From a virus: a DNA stretch of 51,359 nucleotides. The notes beneath the pieces were generated by a model, which saw only the letters and a list, made by a program, of their open reading frames with translations, ran no database searches and had not been told where the DNA came from. Shown here one piece after another: positions 17,216-24,813 of the stretch. A program made the translations under genes and the position numbers. Position 1 is the stretch's first letter; every line of letters starts with the position of its first letter. The DNA lies in IMG/VR virus record IMGVR_UViG_3300049596_000773, positions 1 through 51,359 of that record, one strand, 5' to 3'.

Positions 17216-18466
17216 ATGGCCTGTCCCAATCCGTTTTCAGCAATCCAAATCGCGACCGAGTATCTCGGCAGAGAAATTTACGGCATCCCCACTCCGGCGA
17301 CGCCTTACTTCAACTTCGTCGAACGCGGCGTGTTCCCCAAGAACGCGGGCGTTACGATGTCCACATTCATCGCCGGTCGCGTCGAACCTGACAGCAAATC
17401 CGCTGGCTGGTCTGCCGTCACTCTTGACGGCGCTGGTTCCGGCACTACCGGGCCGACCATCACTGGCGGCATATGCGCGGACAGCTTTACTGCTGTTCCG
17501 GTCGGCTTCGACACGCTGCAATACTCGCCCCGCAAGCTCCAGCTTCAAGGGCCGTCCATCTGCCGCGACACGCTCACCTTCGCGCATCAGCCGACCAAGT
17601 TCATTCAGCAGCACTACATCCCGTCGCTTGCCCACTACGTGAAGCGTAAGATCGACTTGGAGTTCCGCGACCAGATCATCAAGTTCTCGAACAAGATGTC
17701 CCTCGCTGCGGGCGGTTTCTCCAATGTCGTCACCGCCACCACTAACCCGACCGTGAAGCCGACTTCGCAGTTGAACTGGACTTGGTTGGACGGCGTTGCT
17801 GTTCGCCTAATCGGCGATGGCGCGGCCAACTCGGACGGCGACGTGATTGAGATGGGGCCGGACGGTCCAGTGTTCCCTGCCTTCATCGGCCTGGAGGCGC
17901 TGAATCGCCTGTTTATGAACGGACCCGCTTCCGCTCCTACCGCCTTCCGTCAGGACTTCCAGTATGCCGACATGGGCAAGGGCGCAATGGCCGAAACCAT
18001 GAAGGCAATCGGCGCTTCCCGGCAGATCAAGAACTTCCGGTTCGCTCCAGTCACGAATCCGCCTCGGTTCACTTGGAACAACCAAACTCTCGTCGAGGTC
18101 GAGCAGTTCGAGTTCACGGACGCCACGCACGGTCAGAAGTCCGTGGAAACTAGCGCGTATCAAAACGCGGAATACGAAGCCATCGTCATCCCGCATCGTC
18201 GCCAGTTCAAGGCGGACATCCTAACACCGGACAACGCCGGACTCGACTTCGATCCAGGCATGTGGACTGGCGACTGGAAGTTCGTCACGGGCGGAGAGCG
18301 CATCGTATCGAACAACGTGTGCTTCGACCCGCTGCACAAGTGGGGAGCGCACTTCGCCGAGTTCTACTACGCGCCGGAACCGATCCACACCAACTACGGC
18401 TGGGTGCTGTTCTACAAGCGTTGCCAGAACGATCAAGCCGTGACGGTCTGCACGAGCGGCCTGTAA
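17216..18466 (+). CDS. Major capsid protein
   Basis: This is very likely the major head protein (416 aa). Supporting points are its location after portal and scaffold, its own strong-looking promoter and its own terminator, as expected for the most abundant virion protein. Its composition is that of a soluble beta-rich shell protein, with few charged helices. Notable blocks are TPATPYFNFVERGVFP near 25, GFDTLQYSPRKLQLQG near 97 and FEFTDATHGQKSVETSAYQN near 298. No N-terminal delta domain or protease site was seen. An upstream in-frame start (17105) is rejected because ATG 17216 gives a compact N-terminus, MACPNPFSAIQ. Confidence 0.75.
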   Translation: MACPNPFSAIQIATEYLGREIYGIPTPATPYFNFVERGVFPKNAGVTMSTFIAGRVEPDSKSAGWSAVTLDGAGSGTTGPTITGGICADSFTAVPVGFDTLQYSPRKLQLQGPSICRDTLTFAHQPTKFIQQHYIPSLAHYVKRKIDLEFRDQIIKFSNKMSLAAGGFSNVVTATTNPTVKPTSQLNWTWLDGVAVRLIGDGAANSDGDVIEMGPDGPVFPAFIGLEALNRLFMNGPASAPTAFRQDFQYADMGKGAMAETMKAIGASRQIKNFRFAPVTNPPRFTWNNQTLVEVEQFEFTDATHGQKSVETSAYQNAEYEAIVIPHRRQFKADILTPDNAGLDFDPGMWTGDWKFVTGGERIVSNNVCFDPLHKWGAHFAEFYYAPEPIHTNYGWVLFYKRCQNDQAVTVCTSGL

Positions 18467-18486
18467 GCAACCCGCAACCATCAACC

Positions 18487-18518
18487 GGGCGGTCCTGAGC
18501 AATCGGGACCGCCCTTTT
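18487..18518 (+). terminator. Rho-independent terminator after the capsid gene
   Basis: A 9-bp GC-rich stem GGGCGGTCC / GGGACCGCC with a short loop is followed by CTTTT. It sits 20 bases past the capsid stop and before the fibre gene, so it can set the level of capsid over downstream transcript. Confidence 0.85.
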
Positions 18519-18530
18519 GGGTGAAAACCT

Positions 18531-20303
18531 ATGGCGACCATCACCGTAACGACGTTCTGGAACATGGATTCGCGGAAGTGGACGAGCGACCTGCTTGGCA
18601 CCACGGAGCAAGGACCGTTGGCCGGCCTCGTCCAGGGTGACATCGTGAAGTTCGCCGTGCGGTTCGTGCAAGGCGGCGTAGCGGTGGCGCTGACTGCCCC
18701 GGTCTTCACCGCATCTGGCATAAAGGCGTTGAACGACTTCACCGGCGGCTACCTCATCCAGCTTTCCGCGCCTGTCCTGAGCGACACCACGCTCTATACT
18801 TTCACCGTCTCGCCGCTTAACAGCGCGCAACTGAACACGTTTTTGCAGACGTATCGGAATACGTGGTGTGCGCTGGAACTTTACGACAGCGCCAACGGCA
18901 TACTCACGACTCCATTGGAACTGCAAATCACGCCGGGATACAGCCTGAGCGGGACGCCGACGGACAATGTGGATGGCGTAATTGTCGTCGCCGCTGGCAA
19001 GACCGTAACATTCCCGCTCTCGCTCACGTTCCCGAGCGCGGCGGGGACGAATGGCTACAAGCTGACCACCGACGGCGCAACAACGCTGAGTTGGACGGCT
19101 GACAATGCTGGGGCACCCGGAGGCAGTAACACACAGGTTCAATACAACAACAACGGCGCTTTTGGAGGCTATGCCATCAGCGGCACCGGCAGCGTGGCGA
19201 TGACGACAAGCCCGAGTTTCACCACGCCGAGCTTGGGCGCGGCCACGGCGACGAGCATCAATGGTATCACGATCACAGGCTCGGGCACGCTCACGATGGA
19301 GGGCAGCATCAACACCAGCGTCAACGGCGGATATATCAACACTGGTGGCAACGGAAGTGCTTTTGGTGGCAACATTGACACTTCTAGTGATATAGGAAAC
19401 CAAGCTGGCGGCTCCATTAACACCAGCGGCGGCAGCAGCGGAGCAGGCGGCAGCATAAACACCAGCAACGGTGGCGGAAACATTGACACCACGGCAGGCG
19501 GCAGCATCATCACCGGAGCAGGCGCACTGACTGGCCCAGCCGGCGGCGGCACCATCGCGCTGACTAGCGACATCACCGGCGGCACGCTGGCGGGGAGCTT
19601 CACCACGCTGGCGGTCAACGGGAAAAGCCTGACGCTCGGCGCAAACTTAACCACCAGCGGCACCGACCTCCCGACGTTCGCTTTCCCATCGGCGGCAACG
19701 GCGCGCACCTACACCTTCCCGACGACCACTGCGACGCTGGCGCGCACCGATGCGGCGCAGACGCTCACCGCGACGCAAACCATCTCCGAATCAACGGACA
19801 GGAACGGAGCTGCAGCAGGGGCATCACTGACCATTAGCGGGGCGGCATCCGTAGGGCCAGCCTTTAAGATGTCCACCACTGCGGCAGGCACGTTTAGTGT
19901 ATTTGTCCATGCCACAAACGGGCATACATACGTCGGCACAGCATCGGGTTCGCTTATTGTGACGAGCGGAGTCAACAGCAGTGGATCAACCATGTTCTCG
20001 GTCACAAGTGGCGGCGCTTTTTCCATACCTGGCACGCTCGCCGTCACCGGAGCCACCACGCTGACCGGACTGCTTACGGCCAATGGCGGAATCACACTTG
20101 GAGACGCGCAGAACATCGCGGTCAACACCACGACCGGCACGAAGATTGGCACGGCTACCACGCAGAAGATCGGATTCTGGAATGTCACTCCAGTAGTGCA
20201 ACCAGCCGCCGTGGCGGACAGTAGCGGCGTGCTGATGGACCTGACCACGCAATTCAACGCACTACTCGCCAGACTCCGATCCGCCGGAATAATCGCCACC
20301 TAA
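18531..20303 (+). CDS. Tail-fibre or head-decoration type structural protein
   Basis: This is a 590-aa Gly/Ser/Thr-rich structural protein. Residues 1-145 form a compact N-terminal domain (FWNMDSRKWTSDLLGTTEQG) that could attach it to the virion. GGSNTQVQYNNNGAFGG near 200 is a motif I know from phage fibres. Residues 245-330 carry irregular short repeats (GGSINTSGG, GGNIDTTAGG), followed by Thr/Ala-rich beta repeats typical of fibre shafts. The C-terminus (AVADSSGVLMDLTTQFNALL) is a common end of such proteins. It lies directly after the capsid terminator, so it is either a receptor-binding fibre or a head fibre. Confidence 0.65.
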   Translation: MATITVTTFWNMDSRKWTSDLLGTTEQGPLAGLVQGDIVKFAVRFVQGGVAVALTAPVFTASGIKALNDFTGGYLIQLSAPVLSDTTLYTFTVSPLNSAQLNTFLQTYRNTWCALELYDSANGILTTPLELQITPGYSLSGTPTDNVDGVIVVAAGKTVTFPLSLTFPSAAGTNGYKLTTDGATTLSWTADNAGAPGGSNTQVQYNNNGAFGGYAISGTGSVAMTTSPSFTTPSLGAATATSINGITITGSGTLTMEGSINTSVNGGYINTGGNGSAFGGNIDTSSDIGNQAGGSINTSGGSSGAGGSINTSNGGGNIDTTAGGSIITGAGALTGPAGGGTIALTSDITGGTLAGSFTTLAVNGKSLTLGANLTTSGTDLPTFAFPSAATARTYTFPTTTATLARTDAAQTLTATQTISESTDRNGAAAGASLTISGAASVGPAFKMSTTAAGTFSVFVHATNGHTYVGTASGSLIVTSGVNSSGSTMFSVTSGGAFSIPGTLAVTGATTLTGLLTANGGITLGDAQNIAVNTTTGTKIGTATTQKIGFWNVTPVVQPAAVADSSGVLMDLTTQFNALLARLRSAGIIAT

Positions 20304-20309
20304 AAACCA

Positions 20310-20744
20310 ATGAAAGACCTATTCACAATTCAAACCGAATCCGGCCAGCTATGGCTCGACATCAAAGCGCAGCTTGACGCGAAAGACGCGCAACTCGCCG
20401 ACCAAGCCACTGAAACGAACCTCGCGCGCCAAGCTGCCACCGACGCTCACGCTGCCGCGCTGGCCGCGCTGGCAGACCAGCACGCCGCAGCTCTCGCACA
20501 AGCCGCAACCGACCAAGCCGCCGCTGTGGAGGCCGCGAAGCTCGCAATCCAAACCAACCTTGACGCGCTCGTGACTGCCGCCGAAACCGCACACGCCAGT
20601 GGCGACTTGGATGCCGTCGCAGCGGTCATCGCGCAAGCCCGCTCCTACACCACCGCAGCGCGCCGGGCGAAGATCGAGGCAGACCTCGCCGCCGCACAGG
20701 CCGCTGCCGCCGCACACGCCGCCGCGCTCGCCGCTCTCGCATGA
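20310..20744 (+). CDS. Alanine-rich coiled-coil protein
   Basis: The 144-aa product is about half alanine and reads as one long amphipathic helix (LADQHAAALAQAATDQAAAV). No domain is recognised. It starts seven bases after the fibre gene and ends in an ATGA overlap with the PAS protein gene, so a structural or fibre-associated role is likely. The repetitive codons suggest growth by local duplication. Confidence 0.6.
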   Translation: MKDLFTIQTESGQLWLDIKAQLDAKDAQLADQATETNLARQAATDAHAAALAALADQHAAALAQAATDQAAAVEAAKLAIQTNLDALVTAAETAHASGDLDAVAAVIAQARSYTTAARRAKIEADLAAAQAAAAAHAAALAALA

Positions 20745-21412
20745 GCGACGAAACCCACATCGGCGACGCAGCGGTGCGCGAAGGAGTAGCCTACGGCGTC
20801 GGACTGCTTCTGTCCGGGATCGTCGCGTGGCTGGCGCTGGCGAGAAAGCGCATCGCGCAATGGTGGAACGCCGGAAAGGTAGAGCGCGCAGAAAGCGCTG
20901 CCGCGATGCGCTCAATCGCGGAATCGCTCAAAACTCTATCCGCCGATTTCCGCGAGAAGTCCGCGAAGGACGATGAGATCATCGCGACGATTCGGGACGG
21001 CTTTCGCGCTCTTCTGGACGGGCATCGCGTGAACGCCAAAATGGCCGAACTGGCTCTCGAAAGCTCGCCAACTCCGATGTGGAGATGCGACGCGGAAGGC
21101 AATGCCGAATGGGTCAATCCGGCATGCGCGACTTATTTTGGTTTGCCAGTGCGCGAAATGCTGGGCAGCGGATACCAGGCGCGAATCCATCCCGACCATC
21201 GAAGGAAAGTCCGCGAGGCTCTTGACCGGACCATTATGTATCACGAGCCGTATAACGTGGAGTATGCAGTGAGGGGGGAACGAAGCTGGAAAAACAGCTT
21301 CGCCAGCGGCAAGCCGATTTTGTCCGAGGACGGCAAGACGCTGCTCGGCATCCTAGGGATTGTGGAGCCGGTGGACGCCACCACGGAGCGACCGGAGGAA
21401 GACGCCGCCTAG
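20741..21412 (+). CDS. Membrane-anchored PAS-domain protein
   Basis: The 223-aa protein has one membrane segment at 15-34 (GVAYGVGLLLSGIVAWLALA), a charged coiled-coil linker at about 46-98, and a PAS sensor domain at about 103-212. PAS landmarks are AELALESSPTPMWRCDAEGN, WVNPACATYFG, a middle helix with HPDHRRKVREALDR, and a closing strand LLGILGIVEPVD. PAS domains bind small ligands, haem or flavin, or sense redox or light, but no output domain is present. Such sensors are unusual in phages. The position between fibre genes and the cassette and lysis regions leaves open lysis timing, signalling interference or membrane sensing. The N-terminal part alone resembles small phage membrane proteins. 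Confidence 0.7.
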   Translation: MSDETHIGDAAVREGVAYGVGLLLSGIVAWLALARKRIAQWWNAGKVERAESAAAMRSIAESLKTLSADFREKSAKDDEIIATIRDGFRALLDGHRVNAKMAELALESSPTPMWRCDAEGNAEWVNPACATYFGLPVREMLGSGYQARIHPDHRRKVREALDRTIMYHEPYNVEYAVRGERSWKNSFASGKPILSEDGKTLLGILGIVEPVDATTERPEEDAA

Positions 21413-21484
21413 TCTCGGGCCAGGTTCAGCCCGCGAAAACTTTCCGTTGACAGGCGCATAAGCGGGGGCAAAGTGGGGTCACTT

Positions 21485-21865
21485 ATGAGCGGCATTAAAT
21501 CGGGCGACATTGTGAATTGGCGCACAACAAACGGGCGTGGAAATCCATGCTCACGCCGGGCTGAGGTGTATTTCGCGCCACAAAGCGATACGGTCATGCT
21601 TTACGTCTATGGTCTCAAAAAGCTCAAGCGGGTGCCGCTGTCTGAGGTTCGCGCTATACGCACAGCACAGCCTAAAGTGGAAGCCGTCGCGGAAACCGTG
21701 AAGCGAATGGACTGCCCGAGTGTGATGCGCGAGCACCTGTGGAGCATCGAGCGTGAAGGCATGATCGAATGCCTGTGGTGCTTCCAGAGGCGTCGCTCGG
21801 AGGATAGAGAGCGGCATACCGTGCGCGGTCAACGACTGGCGCAAGAGACGCCACCGAATGCCTGA
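21485..21865 (+). CDS. Hypothetical cassette protein
   Basis: This 126-aa protein of unknown family starts MSGIKSGDIVNWRTTNGRG, which looks like a small beta-barrel start. It has a KKLKRVPLSEVRAI segment and a paired-cysteine turn (IECLWCFQRR) near the end. The C-terminus runs into attC-like site C, as cassette genes often do. An alternative GTG at 21473 would add four residues. Confidence 0.55.
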   Translation: MSGIKSGDIVNWRTTNGRGNPCSRRAEVYFAPQSDTVMLYVYGLKKLKRVPLSEVRAIRTAQPKVEAVAETVKRMDCPSVMREHLWSIEREGMIECLWCFQRRRSEDRERHTVRGQRLAQETPPNA

Positions 21866-21903
21866 AACCTTTCGCGCCAGTTCGCTGCACCAAGTGGGTC
21901 GGC
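21827..21903 (+). repeat. attC-like site C (degenerate)
   Basis: The left box is GGTCAAC (21827-21833). The arms AACGACTGGCGC (21831-21842) and GCGCCAGTTCGCTGCAC (21874-21890) pair with a bulged T. The right box is GGTCGGC (21897-21903) and is a poor GTTRRRY. The first box matches the GTTGAC at 21446, the presumed left edge of this cassette. Confidence 0.6.
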
Positions 21904-21946
21904 GTGTCTGGCGCACGTAACCAAACGCGCGAAGAGCCAAACTAAT

Positions 21947-22189
21947 ATGAAGACACTGCAACCAGAAGAAACAATGTATGCCCTCTACTGCCGACTGGAC
22001 AACAGCCGGGAGTGGTGGGCGCAAGAGACGACCAAAAGCAAGGAGGATGCTGAATACTGGCTCAAGCGAAACCGCGAGCGAGAGACCGGGCGGGTGTATG
22101 TGCTCGTGAAGAAAGTGACGACGTTTGAAGTCATCGACGGCGCGGACTCGGAAGCGCCAGATTCGCCGACCGTGGGAGATCAGAGATGA
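21947..22189 (+). CDS. Small hypothetical protein (cassette region)
   Basis: The 80-aa acidic protein has an aromatic N-terminal half (MYALYCRLDNSREWWAQET) followed by DAEYWLKRNRERETGRVYVL. I recognise no family. A second ATG nine codons in (21974) is also possible. It ends in an ATGA overlap with the next gene. Confidence 0.55.
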   Translation: MKTLQPEETMYALYCRLDNSREWWAQETTKSKEDAEYWLKRNRERETGRVYVLVKKVTTFEVIDGADSEAPDSPTVGDQR

Positions 22190-22515
22190 TCGCCGTCCAA
22201 GACATTCCAGATTCAGTGAAAGCTCGCCTCGGCGATCATTCTCTGGATCGACTGGGTAGGTATCTGGAGCGGCGCGCTGCTAACTGTGAGACTGGGAGAA
22301 AGGTATGCCGCGACATGGAGCGGCCGTGGAGCCCGCCTGTGCCGCTCACTGACTCCGAAATAATGGAAATATCCTACAACCTCGACAAGGCGGGCGCGGC
22401 GGAGGAACGACGTGAACGGCGAGCCGCGAAGAAAGCTGAGAACCAGCGGCGCTGCGAGGCCGGGAAGATACCTAACGCAAAGATCAGCGGCGAGACGCCG
22501 CGCCAAGACCTATGA
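22186..22515 (+). CDS. Small hypothetical protein ending in attC-like site D
   Basis: This 109-aa protein has a charged C-terminal helix (EERRERRAAKKAENQRRCE). Its last 15 codons are the left box and left arm of attC-like site D, and its stop lies in the site's loop, overlapping the next start as ATGA. I recognise no domain. Confidence 0.5.
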   Translation: MIAVQDIPDSVKARLGDHSLDRLGRYLERRAANCETGRKVCRDMERPWSPPVPLTDSEIMEISYNLDKAGAAEERRERRAAKKAENQRRCEAGKIPNAKISGETPRQDL

Positions 22516-22570
22516 AAAACACGACAGACTCAAAACGCGGCGACTCGTTCGCTGCATCGCCGGGTTCGGC
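22470..22570 (+). repeat. attC-like site D
   Basis: The left box ACCTAAC (22470-22476) fits RYYYAAC exactly. The arms CAGCGGCGAGACGCCGCG (22485-22502) and CGCGGCGACTCGTTCGCTG (22536-22554) pair with one mismatch and one bulge. The right box is GTTCGGC (22564-22570). The loop holds the ATGA stop/start overlap of two genes. Confidence 0.75.
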
Positions 22571-22745
22571 AAATAACGGTGAATCGAAGTGGGCGTGGAT
22601 GATGAGATGGTGCCGGGAGAAAGGCGTGTCGCCAGCCAACGCAGCCATGTGGGAACTGGCTGAGAAACGGTGGATCGAAGCTAATTCGCCGAACGTCTCA
22701 AGCTCAGCGGCGACGCCGGGCGAAAGGAGCACCGATGTCCGCTGA
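22512..22745 (+). CDS. Small hypothetical cassette protein
   Basis: This is a 77-aa protein whose first 20 codons are the right half of attC-like site D and whose last 20 are the left half of the next site. The middle (KWAWMMRWCREKGVSPANAA, then MWELAEKRWIEAN) is helical and Trp-rich and is probably the real domain. I recognise no family. The unit is a complete cassette, since its flanking boxes GTTCGGC and GCCGAAC are complementary. Confidence 0.5.
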   Translation: MKNTTDSKRGDSFAASPGSANNGESKWAWMMRWCREKGVSPANAAMWELAEKRWIEANSPNVSSSAATPGERSTDVR

Positions 22746-22787
22746 CCTCCCAAGCCCGGAGTCGTCCGCTGGAGCGCGTGGTTATAC
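22688..22787 (+). repeat. attC-like site E
   Basis: The left box is GCCGAAC (22688-22694) and the right box GTTATAC (22781-22787). The arms AGCTCAGCGGCGAC (22701-22714) and GTCGTCCGCTGGAGC (22761-22775) pair perfectly apart from an unpaired T and an unpaired G. The loop contains GAAAGGAG and ATG 22735, the ribosome site and start of the methyltransferase gene. Confidence 0.8.
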
Positions 22788-23553
22788 CCCGTTGGACGTG
22801 AGCGCCGCGTCGAATCGGGAATTGGAGTGGGAGGCAGGTGCGGAGCTTCGTCCCTACTACCATGCCGAAGGCATCACCATCTTTCACGGCGACTGCCGCG
22901 CGATACTGCCGCGCCTCAAAAAGCTCGACCTGCTCTGCACCGACCCTCCCTACGGAATCGGCTTCGCCGCGATGCCAACCAAGTGGCAGCGCCGCGCCGG
23001 AAAGCAGGCCGAAGCGTGGGACGATGACAGCGCCGAGGAATGGCTGATCGGCATGGCTCGCTCAAAAGCCGAGCGGCAAATCATCTGGGGCGGCAACTAC
23101 TACGACCTCCCGCGCGCCCGGTGCCTGCTCTCGTGGTATAAGCCGGACGCGCCGCCGAGCATGGGCAACGTGGAATACGCCTGGACGAACCTGAACCAAA
23201 ACTCCCGGCAAATCTCGCACTCGATAAGCGCCACGAACGCGGAGCGGCTGGGGCACCCAACGCAAAAGCCGCTGCGCGTGATGCTCTGGACGCTCGGCCA
23301 AGTGAGCGAGGTAAAGAGCGTGCTCGACCCGTGGATGGGAAGCGGGACCACGCTGCGCGCCGCGAAAGACTTGGGACTTCGCGCCATCGGAATTGAGCGC
23401 GAGGAAAAATACTGCGCTATGGCTGTCGAACGACTCGCGCAAAGTGTTCTGTCTTTGGGGGCGGGGGTTGGAGAGTGCGACGCGAACGGCAGTGCGGAAA
23501 AGGGGTATAACGAAAAAGCTGAGCCGCACGCTGGGCTAGGAGGGCCATCGTGA
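22735..23553 (+). CDS. DNA methyltransferase 1 (beta-class N6-A/N4-C type)
   Basis: This 272-aa enzyme should transfer a methyl group from AdoMet to adenine N6 or cytosine N4 in DNA. The catalytic motif DPPY lies at 70-73 and the AdoMet motif I, DPWMGSGTT, at 198-206, so the order is that of the beta class. KSVLDP and GIEREEKYCAMAVERL around motif I also fit the family. ATG 22735 has a strong AAAGGAG in the loop of attC-like site E. The first 18 residues are then attC-encoded, and a start at GTG 22798 cannot be excluded. No restriction enzyme lies nearby, so self-protection of phage DNA is likely. Confidence 0.85.
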   Translation: MSADLPSPESSAGARGYTPLDVSAASNRELEWEAGAELRPYYHAEGITIFHGDCRAILPRLKKLDLLCTDPPYGIGFAAMPTKWQRRAGKQAEAWDDDSAEEWLIGMARSKAERQIIWGGNYYDLPRARCLLSWYKPDAPPSMGNVEYAWTNLNQNSRQISHSISATNAERLGHPTQKPLRVMLWTLGQVSEVKSVLDPWMGSGTTLRAAKDLGLRAIGIEREEKYCAMAVERLAQSVLSLGAGVGECDANGSAEKGYNEKAEPHAGLGGPS

Positions 23554-23603
23554 GCGCGCAAACTATCCCAGCCCAGAGTGTCGGCTCCAGCGCGTGGTTA
23601 GAG
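23505..23603 (+). repeat. attC-like site F
   Basis: The left box GTATAAC (23505-23511) is the exact complement of the right box of site E. The arms AGCTGAGCCGCACGCTGGGC (23517-23536) and 23571-23591 pair with an unpaired T, an unpaired C and one mismatch. The right box is GTTAGAG (23597-23603). The loop has AGGAGG and the GTGA stop/start overlap of the two methyltransferase genes. Confidence 0.78.
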
Positions 23604-24482
23604 CCCATTCGCGGAGACGGCGCGCCGCACGCAGAATCCGAAGGGGTGGGGGGACTTCGTAAATACTCCGCCGCAGGCCTGACCTTGTATCTCGGCGACT
23701 GGCGCGAGCATCGCGACCTGCTCGCGGGCGTGGATGCGGTAGTGACTGATCCGCCGTATGGATTCGGCTACGACCCGGCGCGAAGCCGCAAGGCCGTGAA
23801 CGTGCAAAGGGGACTGGCGCTCGTTGATCGCGATTGGGCGCAGATTGAAGGCGAAGCCGAGGAGTTCGACCCGCGCCCGCTGATTGATCTCGCGCCGGTC
23901 GTGGTGCTCTGGGGAGCGAACCACTACGCGCACCGGCTGCCGAGCAGCAAGCGGTGGTTCGTGTGGGACAAGCGGGATGGGGTGGCGAGCGACAACCAAT
24001 CTGACGCGGAAATGGCGTGGTGCAATGTCGGTGGCTCCGTGCGGCTGCACCGCCAGCTCTGGCGCGGAATCGCGCGGGCGGGCGAGGAGAACATCGCCAC
24101 GGCTGGCGCGAAGCTGCACCCGCACCAAAAACCGGTCGCGCTGATGGCATGGTGCATGGAGCACGCGAAAATCCCGGTCGGCGCGCTGGTAGCTGACCCG
24201 TATTTCGGGAGCGCCTCGACTGCGATTGCGTGCCTTCGTACGCAACGGCGTTTCGTGGGATTCGAGATTGATCAAGCTCACTTTGACACGGCGGTTGCGA
24301 GGATTCACGGCGAGCTTTCGCAACGGGATTTCTTCACGGGCGGCGGGGGTGGATTTTTGCCTTTAACACCGTCGCCCGAACAGCCGCGCTTGGGCTCTAA
24401 CGAAAAGGTCAGCGACTCGCCGCCGCTGGCTTCCAACAACACGAAAACCGCGAACGGCGAGTTCGCTGCACCGCTTGGTTAG
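23550..24482 (+). CDS. DNA methyltransferase 2 (beta-class type)
   Basis: The 310-aa protein shares the fold of its neighbour. DPPY is at 67-70 and a motif I variant, DPYFGSAST, starts at 216 where DPFxGSGT is usual, so the Gly-to-Ala change may lower activity. HPHQKPVALMAW is a good family block. It starts at GTG 23550 after AGGAGG, both in the loop of attC-like site F, overlapping the previous stop. The stop TAG lies inside the right box of site G, as in classical cassettes. The last 45 residues are low-complexity and attC-derived. The sequence differs enough from methyltransferase 1 to suggest a different target. Confidence 0.8.
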   Translation: MSAQTIPAQSVGSSAWLEPIRGDGAPHAESEGVGGLRKYSAAGLTLYLGDWREHRDLLAGVDAVVTDPPYGFGYDPARSRKAVNVQRGLALVDRDWAQIEGEAEEFDPRPLIDLAPVVVLWGANHYAHRLPSSKRWFVWDKRDGVASDNQSDAEMAWCNVGGSVRLHRQLWRGIARAGEENIATAGAKLHPHQKPVALMAWCMEHAKIPVGALVADPYFGSASTAIACLRTQRRFVGFEIDQAHFDTAVARIHGELSQRDFFTGGGGGFLPLTPSPEQPRLGSNEKVSDSPPLASNNTKTANGEFAAPLG

Positions 24483-24484
24483 GC
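24395..24484 (+). repeat. attC-like site G
   Basis: This is the best-formed site. The left box CTCTAAC (24395-24401) complements the right end of site F and the right box is GTTAGGC (24478-24484). The arms GTCAGCGACTCGCCG (24408-24422) and CGGCGAGTTCGCTGCAC (24455-24471) pair with an unpaired T and an unpaired C. The reverse strand reads NQAVQRT. Confidence 0.85.
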
Positions 24485-24495
24485 GCGATTGACTT

Positions 24496-24813
24496 ATGAT
24501 AACATACGGAACACCAGAATGGGAAAACCGACAGAGATACAGAACGTATCAATGGAACCAACTCAGAAAACGGTTGATTCGCGATGCGTGTAAAACGTGC
24601 CAGCGATGCCGCGAGCGAAGCTACGGATATGCGGCAAAAGCAAATCCATTGCAAGTTCATCACACCTACTACTTGCGCGACAAGAATCATGCGCCGTGGG
24701 ACTACCCTGACTCTTGCTTTTTGGTGCTTTGCAAGAAATGCCACGAACGCGAGCACGCAACCAACTCGGTTCACTATTATGACGCACACCCGCACGCAAG
24801 ACGTATCGCCTAA
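24496..24813 (+). CDS. HNH endonuclease-like protein
   Basis: The 105-aa product has zinc-ribbon cysteines CKTCQRC at 32-38 and a second pair at LCKKCHE. The HNH core is LQVHHTYYL near 52-60 and WDYPDSCFLVLCKKCHEREH near 68-87. The size and Cys4-HNH layout match small phage HNH nucleases, which nick or cut DNA and often help packaging or mobility. It occupies the last cassette, between site G and the half-site GCCTAAC (24808-24814), so it probably arrived as a cassette rather than as the packaging HNH of a head operon. Confidence 0.75.
   Translation: MITYGTPEWENRQRYRTYQWNQLRKRLIRDACKTCQRCRERSYGYAAKANPLQVHHTYYLRDKNHAPWDYPDSCFLVLCKKCHEREHATNSVHYYDAHPHARRIA

Noticed and set aside
18285-19403. 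A 372-codon minus-strand frame under the capsid and fibre genes.
   Set aside because: It spans the capsid terminator and both genes and is Arg-rich shadow coding.
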